A stretch of 63,525 nucleotides of DNA from assembly GCA_944389895.1 (NCBI GenBank), contig CALXOA010000015.1, positions 1 through 63,525 on the forward strand, written 5' to 3'. Under the pieces are notes generated by a model. The model was not told where the DNA came from. It saw nothing but the letters and a program-made list of their open reading frames with translations, and searched no databases. This stretch comes from an uncultured Victivallis sp. (GTDB lineage: Bacteria > Verrucomicrobiota > Lentisphaeria > Victivallales > Victivallaceae). This document shows, in pieces, positions 18,146 through 26,041 of this stretch; position 1 is the stretch's first letter; each line of letters starts with the position of its first letter. A program made the translations under genes and the position numbers.

Positions 18146-18174
18146 AATGTATTGCTGAAAACGTATTTTGTCAA
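18146..18174 (-). promoter_or_regulatory. sigma-70 promoter of the symporter gene
   Basis: Perfect TTGACA (18174-18169), 17 bases, TACATT (18151-18146) on the minus strand. The start point near 18139 leaves a leader of about 50 bases before GTG 18090. Confidence 0.78.
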
Positions 18175-18205
18175 ATCAGGATGGAGGAAAACTTACACGG
18201 AGCAA

Positions 18206-19249
18206 TCACATTCTGGTCACATAACGCCCATGATGACGCCGGGCGATCTCCTCCAGCAATGCGGAATCGCGGCCGACCGCGATACAGTGAACGGTCAATT
18301 CAGAGGGAAGCGTCTCCAGGTACGCCAGCAGAGTGTCCGCATCGCAGTCGGTCGGCTCGCCGTCGGTCAGCAGATAGACCGTATCGATCCGATCTTTCCG
18401 AATGATTTCGAGGGCCTGCTGCCAGCATGTCTTCAAACTGGTTCCACCGCCGGCGTTCAGAGCATCCACAGAGCGCTGCAGCAACTTGTCGCTGGCGGAA
18501 CTGCGGAACAACAGCCGGTCGAACACCTGTATCGTATCGGAAAAAGCCAGTATCTGATAGGTCCCGCGGCTCAGCCGGGGCGCTTCCCTCGCGGCATTTG
18601 AAGCATTACGGACCGCTTGAAGCAGTTCCCGCTTCATCACGGCGAGCCGTGAAATCTTCTCCGGCGTCAGAGCCTGCATCGAACCGGAAACGTCGATCAG
18701 GAACAAGATCCGATTCTCGGGCCGGACCTCGACACCGTAAAAACCACCACCACCGCCGCCGCCGACATCGCCGCCACGGGACGAGTCCGGTGCCGGAGTC
18801 GCAGCTCCAACCGGGAAAAGTTCTTTCTGCAAAACTTTCGGAACCGCCGTGGAAATCTCCTGTTTCGAACCCGCTGCGGCGGCAGTCGATTCCCCGGCAT
18901 ATTCGCCAGTACCGCTCACTCCCGCGGCGGGATCCGGAACGGACGCCGCCCCGGACCCGGCACCGCCGCCGTTTTCGGAGGAGGCACCGGAAATCGCACT
19001 TCCATTCCCCATCGCCTCCCCGCTGCCGGAACCGCCCCCGGAACCGGAACCACTGCCGGAACCGACTCCGGATCCGATTCCGGAGCCACTGCCGGAACCG
19101 CCCCCGGAGCCGCCGCCTTTTCCGGCATCCCCCGTCAACGTGAAAAACAACATTCCAAGCAGCAACAACGCGACGGCGACAATTACAAACGGCCGCAGCC
19201 GGTGTCGGGGAGCTTCCGGCGGGAAGTCAAATTCGTCCGGATACATCAT
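18206..19249 (-). CDS. membrane-anchored von Willebrand factor A protein (TerY-like)
   Basis: Protein of 347 residues: a short N-terminal tail, one membrane helix (about 20-39), a Gly/Ser/Ala-rich linker (about 43-170) and a C-terminal vWA domain (about 178-345). The metal site (MIDAS) is complete: DVSGS at 186-190, Thr270 in GGGTSL and Asp296 in LLTDGEPTD. Such domains bind protein partners through a metal ion. It starts 6 bases after the second ExbD-like gene and is the last gene of the nine-gene operon; ATG 19249 follows GAGGTGG. The arrangement would hold the vWA domain outside the inner membrane on a flexible tether, facing the periplasmic parts of the ExbD-like partners. Topology is predicted only. 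Confidence 0.88.
   Translation of the reverse strand: MMYPDEFDFPPEAPRHRLRPFVIVAVALLLLGMLFFTLTGDAGKGGGSGGGSGSGSGIGSGVGSGSGSGSGGGSGSGEAMGNGSAISGASSENGGGAGSGAASVPDPAAGVSGTGEYAGESTAAAAGSKQEISTAVPKVLQKELFPVGAATPAPDSSRGGDVGGGGGGGFYGVEVRPENRILFLIDVSGSMQALTPEKISRLAVMKRELLQAVRNASNAAREAPRLSRGTYQILAFSDTIQVFDRLLFRSSASDKLLQRSVDALNAGGGTSLKTCWQQALEIIRKDRIDTVYLLTDGEPTDCDADTLLAYLETLPSELTVHCIAVGRDSALLEEIARRHHGRYVTRM
19016..19120 (-). repeat. degenerate tandem repeat encoding a Gly-Ser linker
   Basis: Repeated units of GGTTCCGG type encode about 35 residues of alternating Gly and Ser in the vWA protein. The DNA is repetitive and GC-rich, so linker length may vary between strains by slippage in multiples of the unit. 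Confidence 0.8.
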
Positions 19250-19255
19250 TCCACC

Positions 19256-20185
19256 TCAATATTCATAGACCGCCTCATCCACCGGTTGATAAACGAGTTG
19301 CCCGGCTTCCTCCGCCGGTACGGTATTACAGCCGTGCGGGACGTTCTCCCGCTTGAGCACCTCGCGTGCCCGACAGAAAGCGGCTGCACTCTTCGGCTCC
19401 AGCCGGAAATCCGGCACCCGGTCTGCAGGCAGCGTCGCCAGCAGAGCGCGAAACGCCGGAGAAAGTTCCTCCCCCTCCAGAAGCGGAACTCCGGCACCCG
19501 GCCGGATCGTGCAGATGACCAGATTCTTTTCCCGCCTCACGGAAACATCCTCATCAGGTTCAAACCCCGTCTCTCTCCGCCACGGCCCGACTTTCCAGAC
19601 CCGACCGTCGCAGACCAGGAGATAGAAAGGCAGTTGCGAACTTTCTTCCAGCCGCCGGAAATTGAGCGAAACCGCCGCCCCGGTACTGCCGGCTTCAAGG
19701 AGTCGACGACGTGCCTCCGCCATTTCAAGCGCCTCCTGCTGCTGCTCCAGCCGCTCCTCAACCTGCCGCAATCCGGCGGTGTTTTCCCGTACTATCCGCT
19801 CCTTCTCTCGAAGACGCAGCTTTTCCGCGGCCAGCCTCGAACGGAGCAATTCAACTTCAGCCCGCCGCCGTTCAGCCCCCGACTGAAGCAGCGCCAGCTC
19901 CTCGAGCCGATGGCGGCGGGGATCAGCAGCCAGCAATCGCTCCAGCGCCTGTTTTTCGGTGGAGGCCTCCTCCGCAACGGCCAGTTCCCGCTCAAGAGCT
20001 TCCGCTTCGCGCGACAACTCCGCCACCTCGGGCGACAGGTCCCGATTCAGCGCATCAACGACCGGGCGAGTCATGGAGACGACCACCACCAGTGCAATCG
20101 CGATGAACATCACACCGCCGAAGGTGTTGCACATCGTGTCGAGCAGAAGCTCCAGACTTGATTCCGGTTCGCGGTTCCGCCCCAT
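19256..20185 (-). CDS. ExbD/TolR/MotB-like membrane protein with coiled coil (second copy)
   Basis: Protein of 309 residues. A short cytoplasmic start precedes one membrane helix (about 16-38, LLLDTMCNTFGGVMFIAIAL). Asp16 sits at the beginning of the helix, matching the proton-carrying Asp of ExbD, TolR and MotB. A long coiled coil follows (about 50-165), then a beta-rich C-terminal domain (about 170-309). Start: ATG 20185 has GGAGG 7 bases upstream; a GTG at 20191 overlaps the previous stop but is spaced poorly. Together with the adjacent copy and the ExbB-like protein it should form a proton-driven stator-like complex. Function in this operon is inferred. Confidence 0.75.
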   Translation of the reverse strand: MGRNREPESSLELLLDTMCNTFGGVMFIAIALVVVVSMTRPVVDALNRDLSPEVAELSREAEALERELAVAEEASTEKQALERLLAADPRRHRLEELALLQSGAERRRAEVELLRSRLAAEKLRLREKERIVRENTAGLRQVEERLEQQQEALEMAEARRRLLEAGSTGAAVSLNFRRLEESSQLPFYLLVCDGRVWKVGPWRRETGFEPDEDVSVRREKNLVICTIRPGAGVPLLEGEELSPAFRALLATLPADRVPDFRLEPKSAAAFCRAREVLKRENVPHGCNTVPAEEAGQLVYQPVDEAVYEY

Positions 20186-20187
20186 CT

Positions 20188-21018
20188 TCACTCCTCCCCG
20201 TCGAAAATGGAGAACTCATCGCCCGGCATGATCTCATATCCGCGTTGAAAGCCGGCCTCTCCCAGTGCAGTACGCAACAGCCTGGCATAACCGAAAGCCG
20301 CCGGCTTGACCAGCAGAGAGAAATAAACCTCTCCGGAGTTTCTGCTCTTCGCCCAGTTGAGAAACCGTTCCGCCGAAGCTGCGCCGTCCCGGAAATCATG
20401 CCGCCGATTCTCCCGAACCTCAAGCACCCGAATCCCGTCGGCGCCGCATTCGACCAGCACCGGCGACTTGCCGAATGCCTGGTCTATGGTGAAATGAACG
20501 AGCCGGCGCCGGATCGCCTCACGTTTTTCGAGTGCTTCAACGATTTTTTCGGAGGCAGCCAACTCTCCGGACCGCTCCTCGAACAATCGCTCCTTCGCGG
20601 CTTTCCGGTCCGAGAGGGACTGCACGTCACGTTCCAGCGCGTTGAGGGTCCGCGTGTTCTGTTCCAGTTCTCCCCGCAACGCGGCGGCGACACACTCCTG
20701 CGCGGAGATCTCCCCGCGCAGAGAATGTAACCTCTCTTCCATCTCATCGAGGTGCAATGCCCGCAGTGCGGCAATCCGTGCCTCCAGCTCCCGATCTCCG
20801 GCACTCCGAAGCGCCAGTTCCCGACGCAGAGAATGCAGGCGGTCTCGAAGTGCCGCAATGTCGGCGGCCGACGGCCGGCCCGGTTCGGCAACCTCCCGGA
20901 CATCGAGGATCAGCAACACCAGCATCAGCACTACAAGGAACATGATTCCCGTAATCGAAGTGATGATGTCCTGAAAAGAGAACAGTGAGATCGCCGGTGC
21001 GTCATCCCTTCTCGGCAT
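20188..21018 (-). CDS. ExbD/TolR/MotB-like membrane protein with coiled coil (first copy)
   Basis: Protein of 276 residues with the same plan as its downstream neighbour: cytoplasmic start, one membrane helix (about 15-39, FSFQDIITSITGIMFLVVLM) with Asp17 at its beginning, a long coiled coil (about 50-165) and a C-terminal domain. The FSFQDIITSITG motif is familiar from ExbD-like proteins of planctomycete-type bacteria. The coding region begins one base after the ExbB-like gene ends. Two different ExbD-like subunits in tandem resemble paired stator subunits and may form a heterodimer around the channel. Confidence 0.75.
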   Translation of the reverse strand: MPRRDDAPAISLFSFQDIITSITGIMFLVVLMLVLLILDVREVAEPGRPSAADIAALRDRLHSLRRELALRSAGDRELEARIAALRALHLDEMEERLHSLRGEISAQECVAAALRGELEQNTRTLNALERDVQSLSDRKAAKERLFEERSGELAASEKIVEALEKREAIRRRLVHFTIDQAFGKSPVLVECGADGIRVLEVRENRRHDFRDGAASAERFLNWAKSRNSGEVYFSLLVKPAAFGYARLLRTALGEAGFQRGYEIMPGDEFSIFDGEE

Positions 21019-21019
21019 A

Positions 21020-21886
21020 TCACTCCCCGGGCTCGGTCAGGTTGGCGTTCTTGAGTTTGGAGATGATATTCCGGTGGCAATAATCCGCGCAGGCGTCGAG
21101 AAACAACTCCTCACGATTCAGCACAAAGGTCATCACCAGCTGGACGAAAAGCGCCATCACCAGCGCAATCAGGGTCGTTTCAAACGCGACAGCCAGACCG
21201 CTGGTGACCACGCCGAGAGAGCTCTTGAGCTTTTCAATATCGGCGCCGTCCGCGACGACCGCGCCGAAACCACCGACCGCTTCGGAGAGGCCTATCACCG
21301 TACCGATGAAACCAAGCACGGGAATTGCCCAGATAAATCCCTTGAGTACCGTATAGGAACCGGAGAGATAGTTGTCGTCGTTGGCGGCCTGAGTATTCAG
21401 GCATTCCGCAACCGCCGAAATGTTGCCGAGATTCTTCAGATTGGAGAGGGCTCGTTCAATCCGGTCCAGCAGCAGGAAACGGCGGGGCGTCTCCACCTTG
21501 CGGTACATGTTGTCGAGAATCTCGCGCGCTGTCAACGGCGAAAGCACGAAGTTGGGATCGTCCGGCAGAATCCGAACCGACAGCGCCCGGTACTGGGTCC
21601 GGAGTTTCCGCGTTTTCACGAAGAGAATCGCCAGCGCCCAGCCGGTCAGCAGCATCGTGAAATAGGGAATCGTCGACCGATGTTCCGCTCCGCCGTGAAA
21701 AAACATGTCGATCAATTGAATGCCGCGGCCCCGGAACGGCAGCAGCACAAGATAGAACAACGCGGTCAAAACCACTCCGATGCCGAAGGTGAATACGAAG
21801 TTGACCCCGGTGAACTTCTTGCTGTGAAATCCGCAACAACTCTCAATATCGCTTCGCGCCCAGGATAACTTTTCGGTCTCGTCCAT
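21020..21886 (-). CDS. MotA/TolQ/ExbB-family proton channel protein
   Basis: Inner-membrane protein of 288 residues with about four membrane segments (29-51, 72-91, 182-205, 226-255). The family core is well kept: IPVLGFIGTVIGLSEAV, then SSLGVVTSGLAVAFETTLIA, which lines the proton path in ExbB, TolQ and MotA. A cytoplasmic loop of about 90 residues lies between segments two and three. It lies directly upstream of two ExbD-like genes, the normal order for such channels. Here it belongs to an operon with a GTPase rather than TonB or TolA, so the output of the proton flow is unknown. Ribosome site AAGGGG. Confidence 0.9.
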   Translation of the reverse strand: MDETEKLSWARSDIESCCGFHSKKFTGVNFVFTFGIGVVLTALFYLVLLPFRGRGIQLIDMFFHGGAEHRSTIPYFTMLLTGWALAILFVKTRKLRTQYRALSVRILPDDPNFVLSPLTAREILDNMYRKVETPRRFLLLDRIERALSNLKNLGNISAVAECLNTQAANDDNYLSGSYTVLKGFIWAIPVLGFIGTVIGLSEAVGGFGAVVADGADIEKLKSSLGVVTSGLAVAFETTLIALVMALFVQLVMTFVLNREELFLDACADYCHRNIISKLKNANLTEPGE

Positions 21887-21890
21887 ATGC

Positions 21891-22910
21891 TCACCCCTTC
21901 CCTCCGTAAACTTTAACCAGAACCCACATCACTCCGGTCGCCGGGATCCACAAAGTCAGCGCCGCGACGAGAGTCGCGAAACGTGGCCGGATTCCGCAGA
22001 TCCGCCCGTATTCAAACCGCAATGCCGTCAGAATGTTGGACAACGCGAAGCAGCACGCGAAAAGCAGCAGCGGCCAGACCAGCGGCCACCATCCGCGGCC
22101 CGCGGCAGGCAGCAATGCAAGCGCAATCACGCCGAACGCGACAAAATCGAGCAGCGCGGCGGTCGCCGTCAGCCAGTCATCCCAGCAATTGCCGCACTCT
22201 GTCGAGGGAGCGAGAAACACGCGACAGCAGAACTGCTCCAGGAACAGCAGCAGAGCGAGGCCGAGTACCGCGCCGCCACCAGATAGAAACGCTTCAAACC
22301 GGCTGACCGTCCCCGGAAACAGCGGAGCCGCCGCTGCCGACGCGGCAGTCGCCGCCAGCAATGCGGCCAACGTCCCGAAACAGCCGGCGGTCGCGACTCC
22401 AACGGCGCCGTACTGTCGGAGCTTCGGCAGGTAATCCGCGGTGTTCCAGATCAACCCGAGCGTATATCCCCCCAGGCGCAGGGGATCCGGTTCCGGAACC
22501 TCCCCGGCGGCAAAGAGCGGGGAACCGGGGGCGGCAACGGATTCCTGCGGGCCAATACGCTCCCCGGGCGACACCTCTTCTCCTCCTGCCGGCATATCCT
22601 CCGCGGCGATGACGGCGGGCGGTTTCATCGCGACGATTTCGGCTGCCGACACATCTTCCCTTTCCGCCTCCGGCGGAACCGCTGCAGCCGCCCCCGCGGC
22701 GGAAACCACCGGAACCCGACGCAACGGCGGGGGAGCAGGGACACACTCGTAGAGCCAGTCGAATGTCGTAACCGGCCGCCAGACGGACCGGTCTGTCGAC
22801 AACCGGTCCGCGCTGTCGAGCTGCCCGGCGCGACGCATTGCAATCAACCTGGCGGCGGAGAATGGTCCGCTCAATCGCCCGCCGCGATTGAGATAAAAGA
22901 ATTTTTCCAT
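21891..22910 (-). CDS. GYF-domain polytopic membrane protein
   Basis: Protein of 339 residues. Residues 1-50 form a GYF_2-type domain (KFFYLNRGGRLSGPFSAARL, then RSVWRPV), which in other proteins binds proline-rich peptides. Residues 55-145 are a Pro/Ala-rich linker. About five membrane helices follow (168-196, 212-230, 248-268, 276-297, 311-333). No transport motif is recognised. The first protein of the operon core, the GTPase, starts with a similar GYF domain. ATG 22910 has GGAGG 9 bases upstream; ATG 22916 overlaps the previous stop codon in an ATGA and is a possible alternative. Confidence 0.72.
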   Translation of the reverse strand: MEKFFYLNRGGRLSGPFSAARLIAMRRAGQLDSADRLSTDRSVWRPVTTFDWLYECVPAPPPLRRVPVVSAAGAAAAVPPEAEREDVSAAEIVAMKPPAVIAAEDMPAGGEEVSPGERIGPQESVAAPGSPLFAAGEVPEPDPLRLGGYTLGLIWNTADYLPKLRQYGAVGVATAGCFGTLAALLAATAASAAAAPLFPGTVSRFEAFLSGGGAVLGLALLLFLEQFCCRVFLAPSTECGNCWDDWLTATAALLDFVAFGVIALALLPAAGRGWWPLVWPLLLFACCFALSNILTALRFEYGRICGIRPRFATLVAALTLWIPATGVMWVLVKVYGGKG

Positions 22911-22912
22911 CG

Positions 22913-25900
22913 TCATTCGCCTCCACGACGGTTTACCGGCCAGGTGGCCGGCCAACGCTCGATTGAACATCCCAGCTCGGAAGCCCGTTTGCGCAATGAG
23001 GCAGCCAGGGGATTCGAAGCCGCCCCGTCGCCCGGGGTGAATACCGCCTGCCCGTGAAAGCAGAACGCCGCTTCATCCGCAGTCAGGTTCCCCTGTTTCG
23101 CAGCATCAGAGAGAGCCACAATCCGCTCCCCATCCTCTCCGTTCCGGTCGATCACCCACAGTTCGCCCTCTCCGGGCGGGGAGAAGAAGTGGATCGACGG
23201 GGACTTCCGGCCATCCCGCAGCACCACTCCAACCGCCGTGACCTGACGCAGCAGGGAAGCACAATAGAGCTCATAAAGAAAATTCTCCTCCCCGAGCATC
23301 TGATCGACATCGAGATCACGGAGCATTTCAGTGATTTCACGCACCTCGTCGGGATGGCGAGCCGCCTCGACCGGATTACGCCAGTTCCAGTTCCGCCCGG
23401 CCGGAATCCGTTCGAGCCGGTAATCCAGATCCCGGCAGCGCGCACCGATCAACGGATAAAATTCAGCGGCCAGAGCGAGCAGACGACGCGCGATCACCAT
23501 GCGCATATACGGATTCATTCCGGAATCGCGACAGACGTTTTTCAGCTGAATTGCGATCTCCCGCCGTACCTGCGAAAGCCGTTTTGCGCCGCGAAGACGA
23601 CGGATCAGCTGTTCGAGGAAACGGTGATGCGCGGCCTTGCGAAATTCCGCCCGGCGCAGATCGGGTTCCCGCAGCGAGGTGAAAAATTCGGGAAGCGCCA
23701 CATCAGGCAACCCCGGTTCCTTCAAAGGGACGAAGCGATCGACTGTACCGCCCCCCTCATTGACCTGATTGACCTTCAGCAGGAACGGCAACCCCTCCTG
23801 ACCGGAATGGAGGCTGACGTCAAGAGCGATCGACTTGACCGCCCTTGACAACGTTTTGCGTTCCAGCTGAGGCGGAGAGGCGGTATAGAAGCGGTATTCG
23901 ACCTGAGCGGCATCCACAAAAACCAGTTCATAGAGATCAGAATCCCCCAGCATCTCCCGTTCGATCCGTCCGACCTGTTCCGCGACCAGCTCCATCGGAT
24001 CCCGCAGTTCGATCTGCGGCGGGGCGATCGCCTCCAGATCGCTCAACATCGGTCCGCCCCCCTCCCGTCTCAGTCGTACCATCAGCTCCCGGAGCGCGAC
24101 CGGATCATCGATCAATTCCCGGTTCAACGGGAAATCAACCCACTGGCGCCACGTCGGAGCCGCCGCAACCGCCTGTCGCCATACGCCGGAGGCCCACATC
24201 GGAGCCTCCACCGGGAGGGCCGTCAGCGTTTCGGTATAGGTCCAGAAGCTGTCCGGCCGTTCCAGACGAGCCCGGATACCGGAAAGTTTTTCCAACTCCG
24301 CCACCCGGTCTGCGGCCTGCCGGGCAATCAGCTCCAGCTGCTCCCGCCGCACAGAGCGAACAGATTCCGAAACAGATGCGGCTTCGCGCAGCAGCTTCCG
24401 CAACGACTCCTCCGCAACCGTCAACTCCCGCCGCACTCCGACGGGATCGGCAACGGAAAGATCACACTTTGCAATGAGCGCCGCAAAGACTTTTTCCAGC
24501 TCCGAGCAGGCCTGCCGGAACGCCTTGTCCCGGTTCCGGGCAGCCTGTGCCGAAAGCTCATCACGCCGCAACTGCAACTGTCGGAACCGGGCGACCAGCG
24601 CCGTCGGACAATTGCCGGAACTCTTCTCCAGTATCTCGAAAAGTCCGGAGAACTCCGCGTTATCGATTCCTCCGGCGGCCAGCAGTTCTTCGGCCCGCTT
24701 CAGCCGCAACTCAAATTCAGCTTCCGCCGCGGTCTGCCCGTCGCGCAACTTTTCGGCATCGGCCCGCAGAGCGGCCAGTTCCGGACGCATCGCCAACGCC
24801 GCCGATTCGCTCCGCAGTTTTTCAAAGAGCTCCAGAGCGCCGTTGGGATTGCCCTCCCCGATCAACCGGCGCATCTGCCGCTCCGCCTCGGAGAGGTCCC
24901 TTTCCCGCTGAAGCAGCAGAATACCACCGCCGACCAGCAATATCAGCAGAAGGGCTCCGACCGCGCAATAGACACATTTCCGGATATGGCGGCGACGTTC
25001 GATCAACCGCCAGTATGCCCGGGCGCTTCCGACCCGTTCGGAGAGAATCGCATTGACCGGAAGATCAAGCAGAAGCAGCGCATGATAAGTTCGCTCTATC
25101 GCCGACAGAGGCGCATTTTCATCCAGCTCCGCCGTCAGTTGCCGTTCCAGTGCGGCAAACTCGCTCCTGCGTTCGACTTCACGATCATATGACTCCACCC
25201 ATCCATATGCATCGCTGATCTGGTTCAGCTCTTCCGGGGTCGGTTGAAAGTCCGGCGTGGTCGTCAGGACCTCCCATTCACGCAACAACCGCTTCAATGC
25301 GGCGGCATCCATGCCGCTGTAGGCGACCGCAATGCGGTCAAGCAGCGCCTCCGTCTGCTCCCGGAGTTTCGAATGCTGATATTCCCGGATCGCCTGACCG
25401 AGTTTCCGTAACAACCCCGGATCAACCGGTGTGATCAATTCAGGAGACACCAGCTCCCGATAGATCGACTCGACAGCGGCAAGATCGCCGCCGGCAAGCG
25501 CCTCTTCCGCCCGCACGGAAAGCTCATGGACAAACGATCGCTCGGCATTGGCCAGATTTTTCCGCCACGCCCCGGCCGAGGCGGGATCCGCCGCGATGAT
25601 CCGGCGCAGCAGCAACACCTTCTCCCGGAGAGCGCCATCCCGTGCGATCCGCCGCCAATCGGTGATCAGGGTCGCAATACCGGAATCCGTTTCGCGGCGG
25701 GAGGCCAGGCGCGCAACCGTATCGAAATCAATCGCCGGCGGCAACTCCCAGCCGTATTCACGACAGCGGGCACACCAGACGCCGCGCTCCGGGAAATCGA
25801 GCATTCCGGCCCGCTCCGAAAGCGATGGAGTACTGCTCCTGTCCAACGCCTGTGCATCGCAGAGCAATCCGCCATCGATCAGCAACCGGCACTCCGCCAG

Positions 25901-26029
25901 CGCGGCGTTGAGCGCCCGGCACGCCTCGGCATAATCCGCGGCCGTCCGGCGCAGCGCCGGCGTGCTGCTCTGATCGTCGGAACTCAGAAAGAGCGCAATC
26001 TCGCTCAAAACATCCTGTATACGACTCAT
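22913..26029 (-). CDS. large membrane-anchored helical protein of the GTPase operon, unknown family
   Basis: Protein of 1038 residues. The N-terminal 345 residues are charged and mostly helical, with a CxxC pair at 86/89. One strong membrane helix follows (352-374, VYCAVGALLLILLVGGGILL). The remaining 660 residues begin with a coiled-coil, TPR-like region (380-590) and end in a mixed alpha/beta region rich in acidic and basic residues. No enzyme motif is visible. By size and shape it looks like a scaffold linking cytoplasm and periplasm. It starts 12 bases after the GAP1-like gene ends and overlaps or touches the next gene, so it is translated as part of the operon. Confidence 0.62.
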   Translation of the reverse strand: MSRIQDVLSEIALFLSSDDQSSTPALRRTAADYAEACRALNAALAECRLLIDGGLLCDAQALDRSSTPSLSERAGMLDFPERGVWCARCREYGWELPPAIDFDTVARLASRRETDSGIATLITDWRRIARDGALREKVLLLRRIIAADPASAGAWRKNLANAERSFVHELSVRAEEALAGGDLAAVESIYRELVSPELITPVDPGLLRKLGQAIREYQHSKLREQTEALLDRIAVAYSGMDAAALKRLLREWEVLTTTPDFQPTPEELNQISDAYGWVESYDREVERRSEFAALERQLTAELDENAPLSAIERTYHALLLLDLPVNAILSERVGSARAYWRLIERRRHIRKCVYCAVGALLLILLVGGGILLLQRERDLSEAERQMRRLIGEGNPNGALELFEKLRSESAALAMRPELAALRADAEKLRDGQTAAEAEFELRLKRAEELLAAGGIDNAEFSGLFEILEKSSGNCPTALVARFRQLQLRRDELSAQAARNRDKAFRQACSELEKVFAALIAKCDLSVADPVGVRRELTVAEESLRKLLREAASVSESVRSVRREQLELIARQAADRVAELEKLSGIRARLERPDSFWTYTETLTALPVEAPMWASGVWRQAVAAAPTWRQWVDFPLNRELIDDPVALRELMVRLRREGGGPMLSDLEAIAPPQIELRDPMELVAEQVGRIEREMLGDSDLYELVFVDAAQVEYRFYTASPPQLERKTLSRAVKSIALDVSLHSGQEGLPFLLKVNQVNEGGGTVDRFVPLKEPGLPDVALPEFFTSLREPDLRRAEFRKAAHHRFLEQLIRRLRGAKRLSQVRREIAIQLKNVCRDSGMNPYMRMVIARRLLALAAEFYPLIGARCRDLDYRLERIPAGRNWNWRNPVEAARHPDEVREITEMLRDLDVDQMLGEENFLYELYCASLLRQVTAVGVVLRDGRKSPSIHFFSPPGEGELWVIDRNGEDGERIVALSDAAKQGNLTADEAAFCFHGQAVFTPGDGAASNPLAASLRKRASELGCSIERWPATWPVNRRGGE

Positions 26030-26041
26030 TTCCGCGTCTCT

